6,351 bases of DNA. It comes from Spirochaetaceae bacterium. GTDB lineage: Bacteria > Spirochaetota > Spirochaetia > Treponematales > Breznakiellaceae. Made by a program: the position numbers and the translations under genes. Below the pieces are notes generated by a model. The model did not search any database, was not told where the DNA came from, and saw only the letters and a list, made by a program, of their open reading frames with translations. Shown here in pieces: positions 1-6,128 of the stretch. The first letter of the stretch is position 1, and every line of letters begins with the position of its first letter. The DNA lies in contig JAIRPM010000102.1 in assembly GCA_031257075.1 (NCBI GenBank), positions 1 through 6,351 on the forward strand, given 5' to 3'.

Positions 1-77
1 GCCGTGTTCGCGTCCGGCACAGTAAACGCCGCCGGCGTGGTGCCGCGGGCGGCACCGGTTTTTAGTTTGCTTAGCAT
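1..77 (-). CDS. Start of an unrecognised leftward gene (partial, cut by window edge)
   Basis: An ATG at 77 (minus strand) opens 25 codons without a stop, running off the left edge. The visible peptide begins MLSKLKTGAARGTTPAAF. I do not recognise a family from so short an N-terminus. It is basic and has no signal peptide or membrane segment. The main support is position: the ATG begins six bases past the -10 box of an excellent promoter, where transcription would be expected to start, so the message would be leaderless. No Shine-Dalgarno sequence could precede it. Codons 7 to 14 coincide with a GC-rich inverted repeat, which could instead be an RNA structure or an opposite-strand terminator. 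The alternative is that the promoter drives a non-coding RNA or a gene starting further left. Confidence 0.42.
   Translation of the reverse strand, partial: MLSKLKTGAARGTTPAAFTVPDANT
39..63 (+). terminator. Possible rho-independent terminator for a rightward gene left of the window
   Basis: The arms GGTGCCGC (39-46) and GCGGCACC (49-56) are perfect inverted repeats with two bases between them, followed on the plus strand by GG and five T residues (59-63). This is the form of an intrinsic terminator for transcription entering from the left. It competes with the reading of the same bases as early codons of a leftward gene, and the T run is short. Both readings could be true if two genes converge here. 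Confidence 0.35.
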
Positions 78-83
78 AGGCAC

Positions 84-112
84 AATATACCACATAGGGA
101 AAGAGTTGTCAA
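84..112 (-). promoter_or_regulatory. Strong sigma70-type promoter firing leftward
   Basis: On the minus strand there is a perfect -35 box TTGACA (107-112), a 17-base spacer, and a -10 box TATATT (84-89) preceded by TGG, which gives an extended -10 motif. Five of six -10 bases match consensus and the spacing is optimal. The expected transcription start is at about 77, the A of an ATG. This is the best promoter in the window and needs no obvious activator. Confidence 0.75.
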
Positions 113-133
113 GGAAAATGAAGGTAAGCGCAT

Positions 134-162
134 TTGCTGCGTGCCGGCGTTGTGCCTAGAAT
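134..162 (+). promoter_or_regulatory. Candidate promoter for the aminopeptidase-lipoprotein unit
   Basis: TTGCTG (134-139), a 17-base spacer and TAGAAT (157-162) resemble -35 and -10 boxes. The -10 matches consensus at five of six bases, the -35 at only three. Transcription would start at about 169, within the inverted repeat at 156-187. This is the only reasonable rightward candidate I found before the gene. Confidence 0.35.
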
Positions 163-187
163 AAATTTTCAAAAGTGTTTATTCTAG
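156..187. promoter_or_regulatory. Ten-base inverted repeat, candidate operator or leader hairpin
   Basis: CTAGAATAAA (156-165) and TTTATTCTAG (178-187) are perfect 10-base inverted repeats separated by 12 bases. They overlap the candidate -10 box TAGAAT and lie just before the ATG at 193. This geometry suits an operator bound by a dimeric repressor. An A/T-rich RNA hairpin near the ribosome entry site is the alternative. If it is an operator, the GTG start at 175 is disfavoured because it lies inside the palindrome. Confidence 0.5.
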
Positions 188-192
188 AGGCA

Positions 193-1356
193 ATGCGGCA
201 AAAACTTTCTTTTTCCCGTTTGCCTTTTTTTAACAATGCGCTTCCGACTCAGACTTTTGAACGTTTGCGTAAAGCGGCGGAAATTGCCGTGCGGGATGTG
301 CTTTGTATCAAACCGGACGAGCAAACGCTCATTATAACCAATCCGCACGAAGCGGCCGCCCCGATAGCAATGGCCATCTACGATGCGGCAGGCAGGGCGG
401 AAGGCAGGCCGTCTCTTATTTTTCAGGACGAAAAAACACAAATTGATTTTGCCGAAAAAGCCATTATTGCGGTATTCGAAGCCAGACCGGAAGTTGTTAT
501 TTCAATAAGTTCCGGGAAACTTGGCAAAGATGAGCAAGGAATAGCCAATCCTTACAAAATTCCGGGCACCGACGGGCCGGGGTATGACCATATTTTTCAC
601 CTGCGGCAATACGGCGAAAAAAGCTGCCGCGCCTTTTGGTCTCCCGGCGTTACCATCGATTCTTTTTGCCGCACTGTGCCGCTCGATTACGCGCTTCTCC
701 GTGAGCGCTGCAAAAAGATATGCGCTGTACTCAGTGATGCCGTGCGAGTGAAAGTTACCGCGCCCGGCGGCACAAACATCATTCTAGGGCTTGATGGCCG
801 GACGGCAAAAGCCGATGACGGCGATTTTTCGTTTATGGGGTCGGGCGGCAACTTGCCGGCCGGCGAAGCCTTTATAAGCCCGGAAAACGGTACCGCCAAT
901 GGCACTATCGTTTTTGACGGTTCTATAAGCACAAATACCGGGGACATGCTTATCAAACAACCCGTTATCTGCAAAGTAGAAGGCGGATTTGTCAGCGCCA
1001 TTTCCGGCGGGAAAGAGGCGGACGCGCTTCTTGATACCATTATGCTTGCCGAGAAAAACGCTTTTGCCCTTGAAAAACAGGGAAAACTGCCGCCGGGCAA
1101 GGGTGAAATTTATGCCCGCAATGCCCGTAATATCGGCGAACTGGGAATAGGGCTAAACAACGAGGCGCGAATAACCGGCAATATGCTGGAAGATGAGAAA
1201 TGCTTTCAAACATGCCACTTTGCTATAGGGCAGAATTATGACGAGGATGCTCCCGCCTTGATACACCTTGATGCCGTTGTCCGCAGCCCGGATATCATTG
1301 CGTATATGCCGGACGGCCGCGAAGTAACGGTGCTGAAGGACGGTTTGCCTGTATGA
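193..1356 (+). CDS. M29-type metallo-aminopeptidase (leucyl aminopeptidase, AmpS/AmpT-like)
   Basis: This is a probable cytoplasmic exopeptidase that removes N-terminal residues from peptides using a two-metal centre. Numbering from ATG 193 (387 residues), I see GEAFISPE (Glu225), the family-like block GELGIG (Glu316) followed by ARITGNMLEDEK, then CHFAIGQNY (His342, Tyr349) and HLD (His358, Asp360). These match in order the Glu, Glu, His, Tyr, His, Asp metal and catalytic set known for M29 enzymes. The spacing between the Tyr and the second His is shorter than in AmpT, so this is a compact variant in the COG2309 group. The N-terminal part (about 20-165) is the more variable alpha/beta domain. 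There is no signal peptide. A GTG at 175 would add six residues. I prefer ATG 193 because it lies past the inverted repeat, although its AGAGG is only two bases upstream. The stop overlaps the next start, so the two genes are probably cotranslated. Confidence 0.85.
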   Translation: MRQKLSFSRLPFFNNALPTQTFERLRKAAEIAVRDVLCIKPDEQTLIITNPHEAAAPIAMAIYDAAGRAEGRPSLIFQDEKTQIDFAEKAIIAVFEARPEVVISISSGKLGKDEQGIANPYKIPGTDGPGYDHIFHLRQYGEKSCRAFWSPGVTIDSFCRTVPLDYALLRERCKKICAVLSDAVRVKVTAPGGTNIILGLDGRTAKADDGDFSFMGSGGNLPAGEAFISPENGTANGTIVFDGSISTNTGDMLIKQPVICKVEGGFVSAISGGKEADALLDTIMLAEKNAFALEKQGKLPPGKGEIYARNARNIGELGIGLNNEARITGNMLEDEKCFQTCHFAIGQNYDEDAPALIHLDAVVRSPDIIAYMPDGREVTVLKDGLPV

Positions 1357-2513
1357 ATTGCCGCATAGGGCAGGCGGTGATTCTTTTGAGCCTGCTTTGC
1401 CTATACGGATGCAAACCAAAAATGCCGGAAACTCCGCCGCAGCCTGCCGGGCACGGAAACAACGTGTTTCCCCATACGCCGCAAGCCGTCATTATGACGG
1501 GAAAAACACCCCTCTGGTTTGAATTTGCGCCTCTTATTCCCAACCATTTGAAACGTGTCGAAGATGCCGCGCTTAACGAATTTTCGCCATGGCCTGTTGC
1601 CCGCCATGCTACGGGGCTGCTCCCCTTTGAAAACGGGCTTGCCGCGGCGGTCAACCGTTATGGCTTTTTGGCCGTATTGCCTGACAAACCGGGCAAATTG
1701 CTCTTTTATGCCTTCGAAGAAACCGAATGGTTTCCCGGCGCGACAGCAAGTATACCTTTTTATTTTGACGGGCGGCCTACCGTTATTTTGAGCGGCCATG
1801 ATTTTTTCCTGGAGGCCGGTCTTCCGCCGCCGCTCAAACAGTTTTTTGCCCTTGTTCCGGGCGAATCCCTTTTGACAAACCCTCTTATTCCCGCTTTTGA
1901 ACAATTTGCCGGCGCGGACGGCTGGGACATAGAGACGTTTTTCCCTACGGCGCAAGGGTGGTGGTATTTTAAGGCGCGCAACAAATCGACGCAGGGGAAA
2001 CCGGCGAATCATTATTACCGCGCCGAAGCGTCCGGTGTTTCTCAGAAAATCGACGAAGTAGGGGAGGCCGCTTTTTATGAAGCGTTTGCGCCGCTCAAAG
2101 TTACCGCGGTTTCCGTTCTGCCGCCCCTTGTAAACGCGCTCCTTGTTGAAAGCGGCGTTTCCCAAGACGGAAACTGGCACCTGACGCTTTTTACCGATAC
2201 CGCCGGAAAACTAGCCTTTTCCGGCGCGGCGGCAAAAACAGATGGCACGGCAACACCGCTCTACGCGATGAACGCCGGGGATGATTACGAACAATCCGTA
2301 CTGCTTGTAAGCGAGCGCGGTGCCGCGCCGGCAGCCGTGTTCTACTATGGCGGCAACGCGGCCATTAAAAAACAGGCGCTGCCGATACTGCCGGAAAACT
2401 TTTTCTGGACGGGAGCGGGCTGCGCCGGCGGCAATCTTATAGCCTTTTGGGAAGAACGCGACAACTGGAACATAGGCGCTGCCGGTTTTATGATTGTCAA
2501 ATTGGAACAGTAG
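1353..2513 (+). CDS. Lipoprotein of unknown function
   Basis: This is a 386-residue protein with a clear type II signal peptide: a short basic N-terminus (MNCR), a hydrophobic core at about residues 7-18, and the lipobox LYGC with Cys20 as the lipidated residue. A proline-rich linker follows (about 21-37, KPKMPETPPQP), so the mature domain of about 350 residues is probably tethered outside the inner membrane. The body is rich in aromatics, glycine and short hydrophobic strands (for example the C-terminal GGNLIAFWEERDNW), which suggests an all-beta fold, possibly propeller-like. I recognise no catalytic motif or named family. Its ATG overlaps the aminopeptidase TGA as ATGA, and AAGGA at 1335-1339 is too far upstream to be a good Shine-Dalgarno site, so translational coupling is likely. 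The pairing hints at a role in peptide or envelope metabolism, but nothing in the sequence fixes it. Confidence 0.8.
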   Translation: MNCRIGQAVILLSLLCLYGCKPKMPETPPQPAGHGNNVFPHTPQAVIMTGKTPLWFEFAPLIPNHLKRVEDAALNEFSPWPVARHATGLLPFENGLAAAVNRYGFLAVLPDKPGKLLFYAFEETEWFPGATASIPFYFDGRPTVILSGHDFFLEAGLPPPLKQFFALVPGESLLTNPLIPAFEQFAGADGWDIETFFPTAQGWWYFKARNKSTQGKPANHYYRAEASGVSQKIDEVGEAAFYEAFAPLKVTAVSVLPPLVNALLVESGVSQDGNWHLTLFTDTAGKLAFSGAAAKTDGTATPLYAMNAGDDYEQSVLLVSERGAAPAAVFYYGGNAAIKKQALPILPENFFWTGAGCAGGNLIAFWEERDNWNIGAAGFMIVKLEQ

Positions 2514-2532
2514 CAGCCGGAACGGTTTAACT

Positions 2533-4554
2533 TTAAGTAAACATTCTGAAATCTATGCGGCGCGGCGCGGAGAGCGTTCCCGATGACAGGCCGTTCATCA
2601 CGAGGGCTTTTGCGGCTGCGGTGTCCAAGCCGCGCGCGGCATGGCGGCGCGTTTCCCGTTCAACCCATATTTCAAAAAGCGTATTATCCCCTTCGCGGAT
2701 GTGCGCCGGTTCCAGCGCGCAGATACGGTCAAGAAGGGCGTCATCTCCGCGTTCCAGCGCAAGGCGGGCGGCGGCATTGAGCAGGGCGCAGGGGCTGTTT
2801 TCCAAAAGAACGCCGTATTCACGCATATAGGTATCGAGCGCGGCAGAGGCCTCGTCCCAGTTGCCCGCTTTTACCAAAAGCGGGATGTATTCTTCCGCGA
2901 TGCTTAGGGGCGTACCGCCGCATTCCAATGCTTTACGGTAATAAGCCAGAGCGGCCTCCGTATCGGCGGCAATCAAAGCCAGGTTGCGGTAAGCCCAAGG
3001 ATTTGCGGCGCAGTCAATTGAATTCAGCCAAAGCCGGCGAGCCGTTTCTCTATCGCCTTTTTCGCAGGCGTTTACGCCGAGATGGTAGGGGGCGCGCCAA
3101 TCACCGGGCGGGCTTGCCGCCAGCAGCGCGTCCCAGCCGGCATCTATTCCGGCAAATGCGCCGGGCGGTTCGCCGGGGCCGCATGGCGGAAAGCGGCCGT
3201 CCCGGGCAAGCGCCGCCCACGGCGCTTCGTCCGCGCCGATAGATGACAAAGGGAAGTCCAATCCGGCCGGAACCGGCCTGTTCCGCAGATGTTCCAAAGC
3301 GCCCCAGCCGCTTCCTTCATGGACAATTTCCGCAGAGCGGCCGGCGCGCTCGCGTCCTTTTTCCAGGGCATCTTCCAAAAGGGCCGGCGGGAATGCGGCG
3401 CGGACAGCCTGTTCGGTATAGGCGCAAGCCGCGTTATAATCGGGCGCATGCGCCTTTTCCGGCTCAAGCTGGATGCCGCTAAAAGCCTGCGCCCAATCGA
3501 CAACCGCGCCGCCGGCAATTTCGGCGGTATGGAGCTGCGTAGGCGCTATGCCCGCCTGCACTTCAAGGTAGGGGCCGGCGGGGGGTGCCGTCAAAAAATC
3601 CTGCCAACGCCGGCCGCCGCGCCCGTTTCCCCAGCAAAACATTTTCCGGTATACGAGCGGCGCGGTAGACGCTTCGGCAAAAGCGTAGGCATCTTCGCCG
3701 AAAGCCGCTTCCCAGGGAACGCCCGGGCTGCGCGGGCTGTCATTTTGGAAAAAATATTCCACATAATGTTCCGCTCCGGCGGGATAACTGGCATCTTTAC
3801 CGGGGAGCGGGGGTATATGCGGCAGGGTGCAGGGGGCAAGCGTCTTTACGGGGAGGGCAGCCGTTACCAAGTAGAGGGCTTCGTCCGAAGCGCTGAGAAC
3901 CCGTGTCCTGTTTGTTTGGGGAACGGCGGCATTAGCCCACCAGTAAAAGGGTTTGGCGGCGGCATCCATGTTTTCAACGCGGGTATAGGCGAACAGCGCG
4001 GGCGAATTCTCGGCGAGGGACAATTCAATCCGCCAGAAAAGCCCGCTCTGCCGTTCAAATTCCCAGATACGCAGCGCGCCGCCGGCCTTATCCTGTACAA
4101 TTCCGGCGAAAACGGGGGAGCAGGTATGGACGGTATGCCCCAATCGGCCGATATTCCATTCAATGCCGCCGGAAAACCATGCTTCGCGTATTGCAAGGTT
4201 TGCGGGGCGGAACACCGGGTTGCGGTAGACTATATCGCGCCCGCGTTTTTTATCAAAAAGCGACCAGAGCCGGCCTCCCAGAGACGGCGCTATTTCAACT
4301 TTCAGGTATTCGTTTTCAAGAACGGCCGAAGGCAATTCGATATCAACGAGCGCGCGGGTATAGCGGTCCTGCATCCGGTAGGGCAGGACGCGGAAACCGG
4401 TTTCCCGCCCGAAGCCGGCGTACTTATCCGGCGGGAAACCTTCCGCTCCGGCGCAGTCAAAGTCCTTTTGCCGGAAAAACGGCAGCGGATTTTCGCCTTC
4501 GAGCGGCGACCCTTTCAGTTTCAAAACGCTCCGGTAGATGCGGGGGGCGGCCAT
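2533..4554 (-). CDS. DUF5107 domain protein with C-terminal TPR-like repeats
   Basis: This 673-residue protein has its N-terminal half (about 70-355) matching the DUF5107 pattern: ENEYLKVEIAPSLGGRLWSL at 81-100, then the segments GRDIVYRNP, SGGIEWN and a late DWAQAFSGI. In this family the region is a beta-sandwich resembling galactose-mutarotase and glycosidase-associated folds, and the proteins are often encoded with sugar transporters. Residues about 486-640 form helical pairs of the TPR type (for example AYRNLALIAADTEAALAYYR). Enzymatic activity is not established, so I call no reaction. There is no signal peptide, so it is probably cytoplasmic and acts on imported sugars or glycans. The start at 4554 is chosen because it follows the permease stop by two bases and has AAAGGA at 4560-4565, five bases upstream. 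A longer reading from 4671 would run through the permease gene. It is the last gene of the unit and is shorter than many DUF5107/TPR proteins I recall. Confidence 0.85.
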   Translation of the reverse strand: MAAPRIYRSVLKLKGSPLEGENPLPFFRQKDFDCAGAEGFPPDKYAGFGRETGFRVLPYRMQDRYTRALVDIELPSAVLENEYLKVEIAPSLGGRLWSLFDKKRGRDIVYRNPVFRPANLAIREAWFSGGIEWNIGRLGHTVHTCSPVFAGIVQDKAGGALRIWEFERQSGLFWRIELSLAENSPALFAYTRVENMDAAAKPFYWWANAAVPQTNRTRVLSASDEALYLVTAALPVKTLAPCTLPHIPPLPGKDASYPAGAEHYVEYFFQNDSPRSPGVPWEAAFGEDAYAFAEASTAPLVYRKMFCWGNGRGGRRWQDFLTAPPAGPYLEVQAGIAPTQLHTAEIAGGAVVDWAQAFSGIQLEPEKAHAPDYNAACAYTEQAVRAAFPPALLEDALEKGRERAGRSAEIVHEGSGWGALEHLRNRPVPAGLDFPLSSIGADEAPWAALARDGRFPPCGPGEPPGAFAGIDAGWDALLAASPPGDWRAPYHLGVNACEKGDRETARRLWLNSIDCAANPWAYRNLALIAADTEAALAYYRKALECGGTPLSIAEEYIPLLVKAGNWDEASAALDTYMREYGVLLENSPCALLNAAARLALERGDDALLDRICALEPAHIREGDNTLFEIWVERETRRHAARGLDTAAAKALVMNGLSSGTLSAPRRIDFRMFT

Positions 4555-4556
4555 AG

Positions 4557-5408
4557 TTATCCTTTGATAGCGCCGGCGGTTACGCCTTTGATGATTCGGC
4601 CGGACAGGAAGATATACAGAACGAAGGTCGGCAGAAAAACGATGACGACGCTGGCAAACATTCCGCCCCAATCACCGGTATAACGCATCGATTGAATCAT
4701 CGTGTAGAGGCCGACAGCAACGGGGCGCACCGCCTGCCGTCCCGCGAAAATCAGCGACATAAAGTATTCGTTCCAAATGGTGATGAAGTTGAAAATGGTG
4801 AGGGTAACGAGGCCGGGCTGCACGAGGGGGAAGATAATTTTCCAAAAGGCGGCGATGGGGGAACAGCCGTCCATTACCGCCGCTTCTTCGTAGGAAAAAC
4901 TAAGGTTACGGAAGAAGGCGAAGAGGTAGAATACGGCGAAAGGGACGTTCATCGCGGTGTAGAGGAACATAAGCACCCAGCGGTTGTTGGTGAGGCGGAG
5001 GCCGGAAACGATGCCGAAGAGGGGCATAATAATCATTATCACGGGAATTCCGAGCGCGGCGGCGAACATGTTTTGAATCAGCGCGCTGCCGCGGAACTTA
5101 AAGCGGGACAGGGCGTATGCGGCCGGCGCGGCAATCAAAATTATCGCCGTACATGAGACCGCCGTGTAGAGGAGCGAATTCATAAAAAAGACGGAGACGC
5201 GCTGGGTTTTCCATGCTTTTATATAATTTTCAAAGTGGAGGCCGCTTTTGAATTGGAAGAGCGCGCCCGAAAAAATTTCGCTCGATGTTGACAGTGACGC
5301 GAAGAACACCCAGCCTATGAGGATAAACGTAAACAGAACCCAGAGGCCCGCGAAGGCGTATCCGGCCAGCACAGGCAGATCCCGCTTCCGTAAAAAAGCA
5401 GTTTTCAT
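4557..5408 (-). CDS. Carbohydrate ABC transporter permease, MalG/UgpE type (CUT1 family)
   Basis: This 283-residue inner-membrane permease is one half of the channel that moves a sugar or glycoside delivered by a periplasmic binding protein. Hydrophobic segments lie at about residues 13-38, 74-98, 110-134, 144-166, 200-222 and 248-270, giving the six membrane spans usual for MalG. The cytoplasmic EAA loop that docks on the ATPase is intact: EEAAVMDG followed by IIFPLVQPG at 174-199, fitting EAA-x3-G-x9-I-x-LP. The C-terminus RIIKGVTAGAIKG is typical of the family. The length is normal and the gene looks functional. Only this one permease is present; the MalF-type partner, binding protein and ATPase are outside the window. 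The gene begins 12 bases after the preceding stop with no visible Shine-Dalgarno sequence, so it may rely on translational coupling. The substrate cannot be read from the sequence. Confidence 0.93.
   Translation of the reverse strand: MKTAFLRKRDLPVLAGYAFAGLWVLFTFILIGWVFFASLSTSSEIFSGALFQFKSGLHFENYIKAWKTQRVSVFFMNSLLYTAVSCTAIILIAAPAAYALSRFKFRGSALIQNMFAAALGIPVIMIIMPLFGIVSGLRLTNNRWVLMFLYTAMNVPFAVFYLFAFFRNLSFSYEEAAVMDGCSPIAAFWKIIFPLVQPGLVTLTIFNFITIWNEYFMSLIFAGRQAVRPVAVGLYTMIQSMRYTGDWGGMFASVVIVFLPTFVLYIFLSGRIIKGVTAGAIKG
4560..4565 (-). promoter_or_regulatory. Shine-Dalgarno site deciding the DUF5107 start
   Basis: AAAGGA on the minus strand lies within the last two sense codons of the permease and five bases before ATG 4554. 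It supports this start over longer in-frame starts upstream and indicates cotranslation with the permease. Confidence 0.75.
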
Positions 5409-5420
5409 ACAGCGGCACCG

Positions 5421-6122
5421 TCAGGGGATTACCGCCTGGAACAGCGGGCACCATGGGCCGTAGCCGGATTTGCCGTTGTGGAGGCGGATGCAGAAATAGG
5501 CCGTCTTGCCGGATGAGCCTACCGGAAAATTGATGATATCCGTCCTGCGGCGGGTGTCTATCGCATTGGGCAGTTCGAGCGGGCCGTCCGGCGCTTTGGC
5601 CATGTCGGTGCCGGCGGGGGCATCCCCATGGGGCGGCAGCACGCCCCAGCGCACCTGCTTGCTCACATCCGTGTGGGGGTCGGCAAGATGTTCGGTGCCT
5701 TCAGCGTATTTGTAGGCGAGTATCAGCATATCGGTGCCGGAACGGCGTATTTCGGCCGTCATCTGGGCGCGGGGCTCGCCGCGGGGCGTTCTTGAATTGT
5801 CCGGTATGCTCAGGAGGAGGGACACGAAGTCTTCCGGTTCAAGGGGCGGTTCTTTGAGGTAGCGGTCTTTGATAAACCGCATCCGCGCCGTGAGGTCGCC
5901 GAAGATACGGTTCGCTTCCGCCGTGATAACCGATGTCCGTTCGGGGGATGTCAGTTGGCCGAGTATAGTCCCGGCGCTGGAAATAGCGGTTTGGAAGCCC
6001 GAGAGAACATCCGCGGGGATACTCCACGGGGTCTTTTTGGCATCCAAAATGGTATACCATATCTTTGCCATGTTTAATTGCTCCGCGCGGGGATGCGGGA
6101 GCCAGTCTTTAGAAGCAGACAT
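5421..6122 (-). CDS. Two-domain protein of unknown function, gut-treponeme/Bacteroidetes type
   Basis: This 233-residue protein begins MSASKDWLPHPRAEQLNMAK. Residues about 10-100 are predicted helical, ending in the conserved-looking stretch MRFIKDRYLKEPPL. After a Pro/Arg hinge (PRGEPRAQ, 113-120) comes a beta-rich C-terminal half with the final strands GKTAYFCIRLHN and GPWCPLFQAVIP, which resembles a fibronectin-III-like sandwich. I associate this layout with hypothetical proteins of gut treponemes and Bacteroidetes, but I know no function. It has no signal peptide and no enzyme motif. AAGGAG at 6135-6140 lies 12 bases before the ATG, which is long but usable. It precedes the permease by 12 bases, in the position where a MalF-type permease gene would be expected, yet is unrelated to transport. 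The upstream repeat array and this gene may travel as one unit. Confidence 0.78.
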   Translation of the reverse strand: MSASKDWLPHPRAEQLNMAKIWYTILDAKKTPWSIPADVLSGFQTAISSAGTILGQLTSPERTSVITAEANRIFGDLTARMRFIKDRYLKEPPLEPEDFVSLLLSIPDNSRTPRGEPRAQMTAEIRRSGTDMLILAYKYAEGTEHLADPHTDVSKQVRWGVLPPHGDAPAGTDMAKAPDGPLELPNAIDTRRRTDIINFPVGSSGKTAYFCIRLHNGKSGYGPWCPLFQAVIP

Positions 6123-6128
6123 ACTTTT

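Noticed and set aside
1..159. Plus-strand open frame from the left edge to TAG at 157-159
   Set aside because: It crosses the terminator-like hairpin and the strong opposite promoter and shows no protein-like pattern; probably fortuitous.
1401..2180. A 259-codon minus-strand frame opposite the lipoprotein gene
   Set aside because: The peptide is extremely rich in Arg, Lys and Gly with no domain pattern, whereas the plus strand gives a clean lipoprotein with a signal peptide and a coupled start.
2525..2542. Hairpin terminator between the convergent units
   Set aside because: The inverted repeat GTTT/AAAC is short, A/T-rich and has no T run, so it would be too weak.
4555..4671. A 39-residue N-terminal extension of the DUF5107 protein
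   Set aside because: It would lie wholly within the permease gene and is Arg-rich and unlike the family; ATG 4554 has a good Shine-Dalgarno five bases upstream.
3289..4683. A 464-codon plus-strand frame opposite the DUF5107 gene
   Set aside because: It is antisense to a gene with recognisable domains, its peptide has no recognisable motif and is Arg/Gly-rich as expected for the complement of GC-rich codons, and it runs into the permease gene.
5421..5423. TGA as a selenocysteine codon fusing the 233-residue protein to the permease
   Set aside because: The permease has a normal complete N-terminus from its own ATG, the upstream protein ends in a natural-looking final strand, and I saw no convincing selenocysteine insertion hairpin just after the TGA.
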